Positions 1 to 7,885 of a DNA stretch of 64,000 nt are shown here, in pieces; positions within the stretch are counted from its first letter, which is position 1; each line of letters opens with the position of its first letter. The DNA comes from Streptomyces sp. f51 (GTDB lineage: Bacteria; Actinomycetota; Actinomycetes; Streptomycetales; Streptomycetaceae), in assembly GCF_037940415.1 (NCBI RefSeq), contig NZ_CP149798.1, positions 1,302,001 through 1,366,000 on the forward strand, given 5' to 3'. The notes under the pieces are model-generated. The model did no database searches, was not told the DNA's origin, and saw nothing but the letters and a program-made list of their open reading frames with translations. Made by a program: the position numbers and the translations under genes.

Positions 1-2036
1 CCGTCGCCCCAGGAGGCCGTGGTGTAGTCCTTGGCCTGTTTGTTGTTCCAGGAGATGTAGTAGTCCTGGTCCACCGAGTTGGGGTGCGCGGACGCCGGGG
101 TGTAGGTGGCGGTGTTGGTGGCCGGGTCCCAGCCCTGCCATTCGTACGCGGCCTGCGCCCACACCGGGAACTCGGCGTCGACGCCGTTCGCCCGCACCGG
201 GTTGTCGCCGCTGTTGTAGTAGGCGGTGTGCGCCGAGTCGGCGTAGAACCAGTTGAAGGTGTAGTTGATGTTCTGCACCGCGCTCTGGAACGTCGCCGGA
301 CTCTTCACGTAGTCCGGGTCGTTGAGCATCTGGAAGCCGATGATCGAGTCGGCCTCGTGCATGAAGGAGCTGCGCAGGGTGGTGTAGGCGACCTTCTTGC
401 CGCCGACCGTCGCGCGGTACTCCACGGGTCCGTACTTGGTCCGGTAGACCTGCATGCGGTACGAGCCGGCCGCGGTGCCGTCGGCCGTGGTCGGCTTCCA
501 GGAGTTGGTCCGCTCGACCTTGTCCATCGCCGTGCAGGTGCCGTGGTACAGGTAGTGGTAGTCGTCCTGGCACAGTTCGACGGCGTACGTGTCGATGATG
601 TCCTGGCCGGAGGTCGTCGCGCTCCAGGAGTAGTCCTGGCCGCGGCCGAGTTCGACGTACATGCTCAGGCCGGCGAACGAGGCGCCGCGGGCGCTGAGGC
701 CCGGACCCTGGATCTCCTGGAGCATGAGCAGCTGTGGCGCGAAATAGCCGGTCTGCGGGCCGAAGACGGCGATCGGGTGACCGCTGGCGGTGTACTTGCC
801 GCTGACGACCAGGGCGTTGGACATCCCGCGCTTGGCGGAGGTGAGCGACGTCTTCGCCGCCGTGGCGGAGGCGCCGGTGGCGCTCGCGGTGGCCGCGCTG
901 CCGGTGCGGTCGTAGACCAGCGGCTCCTGGGTCACCGAGCCGGCGTCGGGCAGGGCCTCGCCCTGCGGGCTGTCCGGCCTCGCGGCGTACGGGAAGCTCT
1001 GGCCGTTGTGCACGGTGAGCGCCGCTTCCGGGTCGTTGCGCTCGCGGAAGGCCTCCCAGACCTTGGTGCCCTCCGTCACTCCGTACTGGTTCTGGGCGGC
1101 GAGCAGCGAGAGGGCGTTGTTGACCTCGCCGCCGCCCCCGGAGCCGAAGAGCGAGCCGATGACGGAGGCCAGCGCGACCAGGTCGGTGAGCTTGAAGTGG
1201 TCGATGGTGCCGGCGTTGGTGATGGAGTCCTTGTGGCCGGTCAGGACGTACTCGCCGGGGAAGTAGCGGCCGCTGTCGGAGGCGTCGATGTAGGCGTTGA
1301 TGCCGTCGAGGTAGGCGTTGGCGTCGGTGAGCGCCTGGGCCCCACGGGCTCCGGCCCTGCCGGTCGCCTCGTCGATCTGGGCCTGGAGGTCGGCCTCGGT
1401 GTAGGGCGCGTTGCGCCAGAACTCCTGCTCCAGGCCCTGGTTGGAGGCCGCGCCGCCCGCGAAGCTGGTCAGCTGGCCGCGTCCGACGTGACGGAAGACG
1501 TCCATCAGCCACAGCCGGTCCTGGGCCGCGGCGTAGCCGGCGCCGTACTCGGTGCCGTAGCGGGTGGTGCCGGTGATGTGCGGGACGCCGGTCTTCTTGT
1601 CGCGGACGATCGTCACGTCGGTGCGTCCGCCGGGCTTGGTGGTCGACTCGACCTGGTTGGCGGCGACGCCGAACGAGGCGTCGTTGAAGAAGTCGTTGAT
1701 CTTCGCGTCGGTGAGCCCGGAGGAGCCCGAGGGCAGGTTGCCGTAGAGGCCGAGCTGGTCCTCGGCATGGCTGGGCTGAGTACCGAAGACCTGGTTGAGC
1801 AGGATCTGCGCGAGGGTGGCGTTGCCGTTCTCACCGGGCGGCAGGATGTCGGAACACTGGCCGCCGCAGTAGTCGTTCGCGGCGGCCGCCGTGGAGGTGT
1901 CCGCGGCGGCCGCCTGGGAAAGCGGGGACAAAAGACCGGCAATGAGCACGCATAGGGATGCTGCCCTGAGGAACTTGGGGAATCTGCGGGGAGTTCTCAG
2001 TCTGTCCAGGGTGGTGCGTGGGGTGCTCGGTGGCAT
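1..2036 (-). CDS. Penicillin acylase family protein, 3' end outside window
   Basis: Secreted Ntn-hydrolase of the penicillin acylase family, which hydrolyses amide bonds of beta-lactams, acyl-homoserine lactones or related acyl amides. The real substrate cannot be read from sequence. The frame opens at ATG 2036 with a long signal peptide (basic start, hydrophobic core ending near SQAAAA, about residue 45). The alpha-subunit region includes a GTEYGAGYAAAQDRLW stretch typical of the family. Autocatalytic cleavage should occur before Ser406 in RGMSNALVV, which becomes the N-terminal nucleophile of the beta subunit. The beta chain runs off the left edge after 678 codons, so length and C-terminus are unknown. 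It is divergent from the gene at 2333. Family assignment is strong and substrate is unassigned. Confidence 0.88.
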   Translation of the reverse strand, partial: MPPSTPRTTLDRLRTPRRFPKFLRAASLCVLIAGLLSPLSQAAAADTSTAAAANDYCGGQCSDILPPGENGNATLAQILLNQVFGTQPSHAEDQLGLYGNLPSGSSGLTDAKINDFFNDASFGVAANQVESTTKPGGRTDVTIVRDKKTGVPHITGTTRYGTEYGAGYAAAQDRLWLMDVFRHVGRGQLTSFAGGAASNQGLEQEFWRNAPYTEADLQAQIDEATGRAGARGAQALTDANAYLDGINAYIDASDSGRYFPGEYVLTGHKDSITNAGTIDHFKLTDLVALASVIGSLFGSGGGGEVNNALSLLAAQNQYGVTEGTKVWEAFRERNDPEAALTVHNGQSFPYAARPDSPQGEALPDAGSVTQEPLVYDRTGSAATASATGASATAAKTSLTSAKRGMSNALVVSGKYTASGHPIAVFGPQTGYFAPQLLMLQEIQGPGLSARGASFAGLSMYVELGRGQDYSWSATTSGQDIIDTYAVELCQDDYHYLYHGTCTAMDKVERTNSWKPTTADGTAAGSYRMQVYRTKYGPVEYRATVGGKKVAYTTLRSSFMHEADSIIGFQMLNDPDYVKSPATFQSAVQNINYTFNWFYADSAHTAYYNSGDNPVRANGVDAEFPVWAQAAYEWQGWDPATNTATYTPASAHPNSVDQDYYISWNNKQAKDYTTASWGD

Positions 2037-2332
2037 GTCGGCTCCTACCGATGGGGGTGGCCGGACGTTACCGCCGGTATCCCCGAGTTTGAAGATGAAC
2101 ATGCGTCAGTTTTTGGGATTCACAGCGAGTGATGGTGCGCCGGGAAACCGGCGTGACGGCCGGCCGGCGGTGACGTCGGGCGGACCCGAGGCACTCGGCG
2201 GGAGGCTCGTGGGGGCGCCGGAAAATTGGATGGAGCCGAATCGCTTGTCGATACGTCTACTCGACGACGTCCGTACGGGACGGCGCCGAAGTGACCGGAG
2301 TTCAGGTGCAGGTGTGACGGAGGTGCAGGACG

Positions 2333-2935
2333 ATGGCAGGTTTCCGGAGTCTGGCGAGACAGACGCGAGATCCGAGGTGTGATCTGGCGCTGCGTCGGTA
2401 CTCACTGCGCAAGTGCCTGGAGAGGTTCGCCCCTTACGGGCATCGGGCGACCTGGGACCATCTGAGTTCCCGGGCCGGATTCGACCCCGAGGACCGTTCC
2501 CCCGACCCGGCGCGGCTCGTGGCCGCACTGGACGAACTGGAGGAGGCCCGCTCCGTCTGGCTCGCCTACGAGGCCGAGTTCGCCGAACGCCGCAAGAAGG
2601 AGAAGCACGACGGGCTGCGCAGGCCGGGCAGTGTCGACGACTGGCACCGGCTGACCTGGGGCGGCTTCGGCGTCGCCTGGTGCGACGACCCCCGTGTCCA
2701 CCCCGATGAACCGCTGGCCGAGGTGCTGCGCCGGCTGATCGCCGCGCTGGAGCGCGTCCCGGGCACCGTCTGCCCGGTGTGCGCCGGAGAGCGCCTCGTC
2801 TGGATGTACGACCTGGCCCACGAACCCTCGTCGGGTCCCGTCTGCACGAGCTGCGGAATCGTGGTGCCGCGGCCCGTCCTGACCCCGGAAGCACTGGCCG
2901 GCGCCCGGCGCCACCGGCTGCTCGTCTCCGCGTGA
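2333..2935 (+). CDS. Conserved hypothetical with C-terminal zinc-ribbon-like CxxC pair
   Basis: A 200-residue soluble protein I do not recognise. ATG 2333 follows GGAGG at 2319-2323. The N-terminal half is helical and charged (ELEEARSVWLAYEAEFAERRKKEK). The C-terminal part has two CxxC knuckles, CPVC near residue 144 and CTSC near residue 175, spaced like a zinc ribbon that would bind one Zn ion. No membrane segment or signal peptide is seen. It stands alone, divergent from the penicillin acylase gene and 327 bases before the RNA ligase. A nucleic-acid-binding or scaffolding role is possible from the zinc knuckles, but this is only a guess. Confidence 0.7.
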   Translation: MAGFRSLARQTRDPRCDLALRRYSLRKCLERFAPYGHRATWDHLSSRAGFDPEDRSPDPARLVAALDELEEARSVWLAYEAEFAERRKKEKHDGLRRPGSVDDWHRLTWGGFGVAWCDDPRVHPDEPLAEVLRRLIAALERVPGTVCPVCAGERLVWMYDLAHEPSSGPVCTSCGIVVPRPVLTPEALAGARRHRLLVSA

Positions 2936-3262
2936 GCGCCCCGCCCGGCCGAGAGGTCCCGGGCGGCGGAACCAGGGGGTGAACCGTCGGCCGCGGAAGG
3001 CCCGTGGCCGGACGCGTCGTGACCGGCGCGGGGACGGCCGGGGGACGTCCCGCGCCGACGGGGGGCGACGCGCGCTGCCCGATCGGCGCCCGGATCGGCA
3101 CGGCGACGCCGTCGTGCCGATGCCGCCCGGGCGAACCCCGGGCGCGGCGGACCGCGGTGTCACGCGGTGACCGTAGCAGCCGGAAATCCGATGGCTCCAG
3201 CCCTTTGCCGCAAGGACAGTTGGGGGCGATGGAGAACGGCTGAGCATCCCGAGGAGTCCCCC
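2936..3262. other. Non-coding gap before the RNA ligase gene
   Basis: About 327 bases, very GC-rich (CGGGG- and GCGCG-rich), with no convincing gene, tRNA or strong inverted repeat. Short open frames here lack ribosome sites and have no coherent protein character. The last 15 bases hold the GAGGAG ribosome site (3251-3256) of the following gene. Confidence 0.5.
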
Positions 3263-4369
3263 ATGTCGACGCTGCGTGTCACCGCCGAGGCGCTGACCGT
3301 CCACGAGCACCCGAACGCCGACGCGCTCGAACTGGCCCAGGTGGGCCTGTACCGAGCCGTGGTCGCCAAGGGCGCCTATCGCACCGGCGAGTGGGCCGTG
3401 TACATCCCCGAGCAGTCCGTCCTGCCGGCCGCGCTGATCGAGGAACTGGGCCTGACCGGGCGGCTGGCGGGAAGCGCGTCGGACCGGGTCAGGGCGGTGC
3501 GGCTGCGCGGCGAGCTGTCGCAGGGCATCGTGTGCCGCCCGAAGGCGCTGGCGGGCGTGGACCTGGCGCGGGCGGCCGAGGACGGGACGGACTTCGCGGA
3601 GCTCCTCGGCATCGTGAAATGGGTGCCGCCGATCCCGCCCACGATGAGCGGCGACGTCGAGGCGGCGCCCGAACTGCTGCCCTGGGTCGACATCGAGAAC
3701 ATCCAGCGGTACCCGGACCTGTTCAGCCCGGGCGAGCCCGTCGTCGTGACGGAGAAGCTGCACGGTTCGGCCTGTCTGCTCACCTACGTGGCCGACGGGG
3801 ACCGCGTCCATGTGTCCTCGAAGGGCTTCGGCTCCAAGTCCCTCGCGCTGAGGGAGGATCCGCGCAATCTGTACTGGCGCGCGGTGCACGGGCACGGGGT
3901 CGCCGAGGCCGCCGCCCGGCTCGCCGGACGCCTCGGCGCGCGCCGCGTCGGCATCTTCGGCGAGGTGTTCGGGGCGGGCGTGCAGGATCTGACGTACGGC
4001 GCCGACGGGCGGCGCGAGACGATCGGCTACGCCGTGTTCGACGTCTCGGCCGAGATCGACGGCGAGGTCCGCTGGCTGGACGCGCAGGAGCTGCTGGACG
4101 GCGAACTCCCGCTCGTACCAAGGCTGTACGCGGGCCCGTACGACGTCGAGCGCGTCCTCGCGATCGCCTCGGGCCGGGAGACCGTGTCGGGCCGCGGACT
4201 GCACCTGCGCGAGGGCGTCGTGATCCGCCCCGCGGCCCCCGCTCCCGGCGGCCCGGAGGGGACCTATGTCGCCGCCGAGCGGTACAGCCCGGTGACGGGC
4301 GGGCGGGCGATCGCCAAGGCGGTCAGCCCGGCCTATCTGACCCGCAAGGGCGGCACCGAGTACGAGTGA
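3263..4369 (+). CDS. RNA ligase, Rnl5 / Deinococcus DraRnl type
   Basis: ATP-dependent RNA ligase of the clade typified by Deinococcus radiodurans DraRnl, which seals nicks whose 3'-OH side is RNA. The protein has 368 residues from ATG 3263, six bases after GAGGAG. The frame extends upstream but has no site there. The N-terminal OB-like module (about 1-120) begins STLRVTAEALTVHEHPNADAL, as in the family. The nucleotidyltransferase domain carries motif I EKLHGS with adenylylated Lys165, motif III IFGEVFG, motif IV EGVVIRP and motif V KAVSP. All catalytic motifs look intact. It appears monocistronic, with no RtcB, Pnkp or Hen1 partner beside it, so its repair substrate is not indicated by neighbours. 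Confidence 0.9.
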   Translation: MSTLRVTAEALTVHEHPNADALELAQVGLYRAVVAKGAYRTGEWAVYIPEQSVLPAALIEELGLTGRLAGSASDRVRAVRLRGELSQGIVCRPKALAGVDLARAAEDGTDFAELLGIVKWVPPIPPTMSGDVEAAPELLPWVDIENIQRYPDLFSPGEPVVVTEKLHGSACLLTYVADGDRVHVSSKGFGSKSLALREDPRNLYWRAVHGHGVAEAAARLAGRLGARRVGIFGEVFGAGVQDLTYGADGRRETIGYAVFDVSAEIDGEVRWLDAQELLDGELPLVPRLYAGPYDVERVLAIASGRETVSGRGLHLREGVVIRPAAPAPGGPEGTYVAAERYSPVTGGRAIAKAVSPAYLTRKGGTEYE

Positions 4370-4414
4370 GCGGGACGGCGGCCGAACCGGAGGGGCGGCG
4401 GCGGGGACGGTTCG

Positions 4415-4966
4415 TCAGCGACAGTCCCCCGTCGCCCCTTCCGGGCGCGGCCCGGATGCGCACGCGCCCGCCGGGCTCCCCTCCCGCACCGCCGGCGCGG
4501 GCCGCGGGCCGGCCTGCTCCACCATGAGCCGGGAGCCGGCCCGGCGCTCGCCGAGCACGTCGTCGGGGTTGGAGAGCACACAGGTCTCCAGGGAGAGGCA
4601 GCCACAGCCGATGCAGTCCGTGAGGTGGTCGCGCAGCCGGCCGAGCTGTTTGATCCGCTCGTCGAGTTCGGAGCGCCAGGCCCGGGACAGCCGGGCCCAG
4701 TCCTCCCGCGTCGGGGTGCGCTCCTCGGGGAGTTCGGCCAGCGCCTCACGGATGGTGGCGAGCGGGATCCCGACGCGCTGGGCGGCCCGGACGAAGGCGA
4801 CACGGCGCAGCGCGTCACGGTGGTAGCGGCGCTGGTTGCCCGAGGTGCGGCGGCTGCTGATGAGGCCCTTGGACTCGTAGAAGTGCAGGGCGGAGACGGC
4901 CGCGCCGCTGCGGGCCGACAATTGTCCGACGGTCAGCTCGTGGACCGTCTCGGGGATCTGGGGCAC
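4415..4966 (-). CDS. soxR: Redox-sensitive transcriptional activator SoxR
   Basis: MerR-family dimeric regulator that senses redox-active compounds through a [2Fe-2S] cluster. In streptomycetes it responds to pigments such as actinorhodin rather than superoxide alone. The 183-residue protein has an N-terminal MerR helix-turn-helix ([21 protein letters not shown]), a dimerisation helix, and the cluster ligands Cys118, Cys121, Cys123 and Cys129 in CIGCGC..ETC. A C-terminal tail of about 50 residues extends beyond the E. coli protein. The start is GTG 4966. No ribosome site is present, but a TAGGTT -10 box lies at 4973-4978, six bases upstream, so a leaderless message is likely. It is divergent from maoC. 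I saw no SoxR box in the window. Confidence 0.93.
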   Translation of the reverse strand: MPQIPETVHELTVGQLSARSGAAVSALHFYESKGLISSRRTSGNQRRYHRDALRRVAFVRAAQRVGIPLATIREALAELPEERTPTREDWARLSRAWRSELDERIKQLGRLRDHLTDCIGCGCLSLETCVLSNPDDVLGERRAGSRLMVEQAGPRPAPAVREGSPAGACASGPRPEGATGDCR

Positions 4967-4972
4967 GTGCCC

Positions 4973-4978
4973 AACCTA
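4973..4978 (-). promoter_or_regulatory. -10 box giving a leaderless soxR message
   Basis: TAGGTT on the minus strand ends six bases before the soxR GTG at 4966, placing the transcription start at or next to the start codon. No Shine-Dalgarno sequence precedes the GTG. This is a prediction from spacing only. Confidence 0.45.
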
Positions 4979-5003
4979 CCCACCACACCACCCGTACGGT
5001 CCG

Positions 5004-5046
5004 TTGACATGCGCCGCCCGGCGGACCATGCTAAGCAGTCGCTTAG
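5004..5046 (+). promoter_or_regulatory. maoC promoter overlapped by a TetR-type operator
   Basis: A perfect -35 box TTGACA (5004-5009) is followed after 17 bases by CATGCT (5027-5032). The 16-base palindrome CTAAGCAGTCGCTTAG (5031-5046) overlaps the -10 end and the expected transcription start. Its core, TAAGCAGTCGCTTA, differs in two bases from TGAGCGGTCGCTTA at 6267-6280 in front of the tetR gene, so both are likely bound by that repressor. Confidence 0.7.
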
Positions 5047-5072
5047 ACTATGAGATGCGGGAGGCCAGGGAC

Positions 5073-5534
5073 ATGGCAGAGCCGAGGACGTTCGCCACGG
5101 TCGAGGAACTGCGGGGCGCCGTGGGCGAGCAGCTGGGCCACACGGACTGGGTCGAGATCGAGCAGAAGCGGATCGACCTCTTCGCGGAGGCGACCGGCGA
5201 CCACCAGTGGATCCACGTGGACCCCGAGAAGGCCGCGGCGGGTCCGTTCGGCACCACGATCGCGCACGGCTATCTCACCCTGTCGCTGCTGCCGCTCTTC
5301 GGCCCGCAGCTGATCAGCGTCGAGGGCGTGCGGATGGGCGTCAACTACGGGACGAACAAGGTCCGTTTCCCCGCGCCCGTCCCGGTCGGCTCGCGCCTGC
5401 GCGCCACCGGGACGATCACCGCGGTGGACGACGTGCCCGGCGGCGTACAGGTCTCCCTGGCCTTCACCGTGGAGCGCGAGGGCGGCGACAAGCCGGTCTG
5501 CGTCGCCGAATCGGTCTCGCGTTACTACCTCTGA
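5073..5534 (+). CDS. MaoC-type (R)-specific enoyl-CoA hydratase-like protein
   Basis: Single hot-dog-fold MaoC dehydratase of 153 residues, predicted to hydrate trans-2-enoyl-CoA or a related acyl thioester in the cytosol. The hydratase signature is intact: ATGDHQWIHVDP followed by GPFGTTIAHGYLTLSL supplies the catalytic Asp/His pair and the overhanging segment. ATG 5073 is chosen because GGGAGG and AGGG lie just upstream (5059-5070). Earlier in-frame ATGs fall inside the promoter and operator. It is convergent with the tetR gene 56 bases downstream, which shares its operator sequence and probably represses it. NodN-like or R-hydratase roles are alternatives. Confidence 0.88.
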   Translation: MAEPRTFATVEELRGAVGEQLGHTDWVEIEQKRIDLFAEATGDHQWIHVDPEKAAAGPFGTTIAHGYLTLSLLPLFGPQLISVEGVRMGVNYGTNKVRFPAPVPVGSRLRATGTITAVDDVPGGVQVSLAFTVEREGGDKPVCVAESVSRYYL

Positions 5535-5590
5535 ACCGGGCCCGGGCCCGGGTGCCGCACGTTCGGCGCCCCGGGTCCGGCAAGCCCGGC

Positions 5591-6217
5591 TCACCCTTTG
5601 AAGCCCACCATCCGCCGGACCAGGTCGGCGTACAGCGCTCCGACCTCGTCCGGCGTGCGCGGGCCCTCGACGTTGAACCAGCGGGCCACGTCGATGCACA
5701 GGGACAGCACGGCGACGGTGGTGCCGGGGACGTCCGGGACGTCGAACTCGCCCGTCGCGACGCCGTCCTGGATGATCCCGCGGACCTCGGCGTCGACCTG
5801 GCGGCGCAGCCCGATGATCTCCGCGCGCGCGTCGGGCCCGAGGGCCTCCAGCTCGTACTGGACCACGCGGGCCGTGGTGTGCTGGCCCGCGTGCCACCGT
5901 ACGAAGGAACGCACGGCGTCGGAGAGCCGCTCGGCGGGGGTGCCCTGGCCGGCCGCCGCGGTGCGCACGATGTCGAGCGCCTTGTCGTGGCCGATCCGGC
6001 TGATCCGGTGGAGCAGCTCTTCCTTGGTCTTGTAGTGGATGTACAGCGCGGCCGGGCTCATGCCCGCGCGGCCCGCGATGTCCCGGGTCGTCGTCGCGTG
6101 GTACCCGCGCTCGGCGAAGGCCTCCACCGCGGCGATCAGCAGCCGCCGTGCCGCGTCCGGGGTCACCTCGGCCCACGGCTGCATCTCGCCGCCGGGCGTC
6201 TCCTGCGCCGTGCTCAT
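5591..6217 (-). CDS. TetR-family repressor of the maoC locus
   Basis: 208-residue TetR regulator. Helix-turn-helix at about residues 20-65 (AARRLLIAAVEAFAERGYHA, then TRDIAGRAGMSPAALYIHYKTKEEL). The C-terminal ligand domain resembles those of regulators that sense acyl-CoA or related hydrophobic ligands, though the ligand is unknown. The operator-like TGAGCGGTCGCTTA lies 50-63 bases upstream of ATG 6217, and a near-identical one covers the maoC promoter. Autoregulation and control of maoC are therefore inferred. The gene is convergent with maoC and is followed upstream on the same strand by the YiaA/B-like gene, 73 bases away. Confidence 0.85.
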   Translation of the reverse strand: MSTAQETPGGEMQPWAEVTPDAARRLLIAAVEAFAERGYHATTTRDIAGRAGMSPAALYIHYKTKEELLHRISRIGHDKALDIVRTAAAGQGTPAERLSDAVRSFVRWHAGQHTTARVVQYELEALGPDARAEIIGLRRQVDAEVRGIIQDGVATGEFDVPDVPGTTVAVLSLCIDVARWFNVEGPRTPDEVGALYADLVRRMVGFKG

Positions 6218-6266
6218 CGCTCACTCGCCCTTCTCGGTGACAGGAGGTACACCATACCGCCGAAGG

Positions 6267-6280
6267 TGAGCGGTCGCTTA
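6267..6280. promoter_or_regulatory. Operator of the tetR gene, same motif as the maoC site
   Basis: TGAGCGGTCGCTTA fits the palindrome TNAGCGNNCGCTNA. It lies just upstream of the tetR start at 6217 and matches the maoC operator core at 12 of 14 bases. It is read as the autoregulatory site. Confidence 0.6.
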
Positions 6281-6290
6281 GCGTGCCTGC

Positions 6291-6578
6291 TCAGATCTTC
6301 TCGAAGGGGTCGTGCTCGGCGAGGAGCTTCTCCAGCCGCGCCTGGTCGACCCGGCTCACTATCTGACCGGCCTCCTGCCGGTCCCTGATCACCTTGGCCA
6401 GGGTGAAGGCGGAGGTGACGAGGTACAGGACCGCGATGGCCAGGAAGGCCCGGACCCAGGCATCGGTGTGCAGCCGGTAGATGCCGATGGACGTGGCCGC
6501 CATGGCGATGGCGAAGGAGGCGACGGCCTGACCGTAGAAGGCGGTCGTGCTCTGCTGCTTGACGGGTGTCTCACTCAT
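6291..6578 (-). CDS. YiaA/YiaB-like two-helix inner-membrane protein
   Basis: 95-residue membrane protein. Two hydrophobic helices (TAFYGQAVASFAIAMAATS and AFLAIAVLYLVTSAFTLAKV) match the YiaA/YiaB two-helix module, followed by a charged cytoplasmic tail ending EKLLAEHDPFEKI. ATG 6578 (MSETPVKQQST) is preferred. An upstream in-frame ATG at 6614 would add 12 residues of non-membrane sequence. Function of the family is unknown. It is downstream on the same strand of the acyl-CoA dehydrogenase gene (67-base gap), so it may be read with it. Confidence 0.75.
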   Translation of the reverse strand: MSETPVKQQSTTAFYGQAVASFAIAMAATSIGIYRLHTDAWVRAFLAIAVLYLVTSAFTLAKVIRDRQEAGQIVSRVDQARLEKLLAEHDPFEKI

Positions 6579-6644
6579 GGACACCAGGGTCGGCGTGTGT
6601 GGCTCACGCCACATCCGTCGTCGTACTCAGAGAGGTACTCAGAG

Positions 6645-7796
6645 TCAGAACGCCGAGACGCCCGTCAGAGCGCGCCCGATGACCAGTTTCTGTATCTGGC
6701 TGGTGCCTTCGTAGAGGGTCATCACCCGGGCGTCGCGGAGCAGTTTGCCGACCGGGTACTCGTCGATGTAGCCGTAACCGCCGTAGACCTGGAGGGCGTT
6801 GTTCGCCGCGCGCACGGCGGCCTCGGAGGCGAAGAGCTTGGCCTTCGAGGACTCGGTCGCGAACGGCAGCCCCCGGTCGACGAGATCGGCCACCCGCCAG
6901 GTCAGCAGCCGCGCCGCGTCCACGTCGACGGCGATGTCGCTGATCAGTTCCTGGACGAGCTGGTGGTGCGCGATCGTCTTCCCGAACTGCTCCCGCTCGG
7001 TCGCGTACGTCACCGCCGCGTCCAGTGCGGCCTGGGCGATGCCGACGCAGCCGGCGGCCACGGACATCCGGCCCTTCGCGAGTGCCGACATGGCCACCGC
7101 GAAGCCCTTGCCCTCCGGCCCCATCATCGCGGCCGCCGGTACGCGCACGTCCTCGAAGGCGAGTTCGGCGGTGGCCTGGCCGCGCAGCCCGAGCTTGCCG
7201 TGGACGGTGCGGCGGGTCAGACCGGGGGTGTCGGTGGGCACGAGGAAGGCGGAGATCCCCTTGTGGCCCGGGGCGTCGGTGGAGCGGGCGAAGAGCAGCA
7301 CGACGTCGGCCCAGGTGCCGTTCGTGATGAACATCTTGCTGCCGTTGATGACGTAGTCGTCGCCGTCGCGCACGGCCCGGGTCGAGAGCGCTCCCGCGTC
7401 GGAGCCCGTGCCCGGCTCGGTGAGCCCGAAGCAGCCGACGTACTCGCCGGAGGTCAGCCCCGGCAGCCAGCGCCGCTTCTGCTCCTCGCTCCCCCAGTGC
7501 GCGATCGTCTTGGCGACGAGTCCGAGCGAGACGGAGACGATCCCGCGCACGGAGGAGTCGCCGCGCCCGAGCTCCTCGGTGACCAGGCAGTACGCGAGGT
7601 GGTCACCGCCGCTGCCGCCGTACTCTTCGTCGATGGTGAGGCCGAGGAAGCCGACCTCGCCGAGCTTCTTCACGATCGACCGGTCGACGTCCTCCGCGCG
7701 GTCCCACGCGACCACGTGCGGGGCGATCTCGCGGTCCACGAAGTCCCTGGCGAGCTGCCGGACAGCGGTCTGCTCATCGCTGAGCCCGAGATTCAT
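6645..7796 (-). CDS. Acyl-CoA dehydrogenase
   Basis: FAD-dependent acyl-CoA dehydrogenase of 383 residues that oxidises a short or branched acyl-CoA to the trans-2-enoyl-CoA and passes electrons to ETF. N-terminal helical domain, then CFGLTEPGTGSDAG (FAD and substrate binding), the middle beta domain, and the C-terminal helical domain with the catalytic base Glu363 in LYEGTSQIQ. This Glu position is that of the short-chain, butyryl and 2-methyl-branched group. The palindrome at 7841-7859 separates it from the divergent tetR, so it is probably that repressor's main target. Chain-length preference is not determined. Confidence 0.92.
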   Translation of the reverse strand: MNLGLSDEQTAVRQLARDFVDREIAPHVVAWDRAEDVDRSIVKKLGEVGFLGLTIDEEYGGSGGDHLAYCLVTEELGRGDSSVRGIVSVSLGLVAKTIAHWGSEEQKRRWLPGLTSGEYVGCFGLTEPGTGSDAGALSTRAVRDGDDYVINGSKMFITNGTWADVVLLFARSTDAPGHKGISAFLVPTDTPGLTRRTVHGKLGLRGQATAELAFEDVRVPAAAMMGPEGKGFAVAMSALAKGRMSVAAGCVGIAQAALDAAVTYATEREQFGKTIAHHQLVQELISDIAVDVDAARLLTWRVADLVDRGLPFATESSKAKLFASEAAVRAANNALQVYGGYGYIDEYPVGKLLRDARVMTLYEGTSQIQKLVIGRALTGVSAF

Positions 7797-7840
7797 GCCG
7801 GGTCACCCCACAGTCGGCGGACTTTGAAAGCCGTACATTT

Positions 7841-7859
7841 AAATTAGCACTGCTAGTTT
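7841..7859. promoter_or_regulatory. TetR operator, site 1 of a three-site family
   Basis: AAATTAGCACTGCTAGTTT is a near-perfect 19-base palindrome lying between the acyl-CoA dehydrogenase start (7796) and the tetR start (7886). It overlaps the expected -35 region of tetR. The same pattern recurs at 12392-12410 and 55183-55199. Being next to its own regulator gene marks it as the reference site. Confidence 0.75.
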
Positions 7860-7872
7860 CATGGTGCAGCCC

Positions 7873-7878
7873 TACTAT
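7873..7878 (+). promoter_or_regulatory. -10 box for a leaderless tetR message
   Basis: TACTAT seven bases before ATG 7886, with no ribosome site, suggests transcription starts at the start codon. The operator at 7841-7859 lies over the -35 position. Confidence 0.45.
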
Positions 7879-7885
7879 GTGCGCC

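Noticed and set aside
84..1955. A 623-codon plus-strand frame opposite the penicillin acylase gene.
   Set aside because: The minus-strand product has signal peptide, processing site and family motifs. The plus-strand frame encodes Val/Gly/Arg-rich sequence with no domain.
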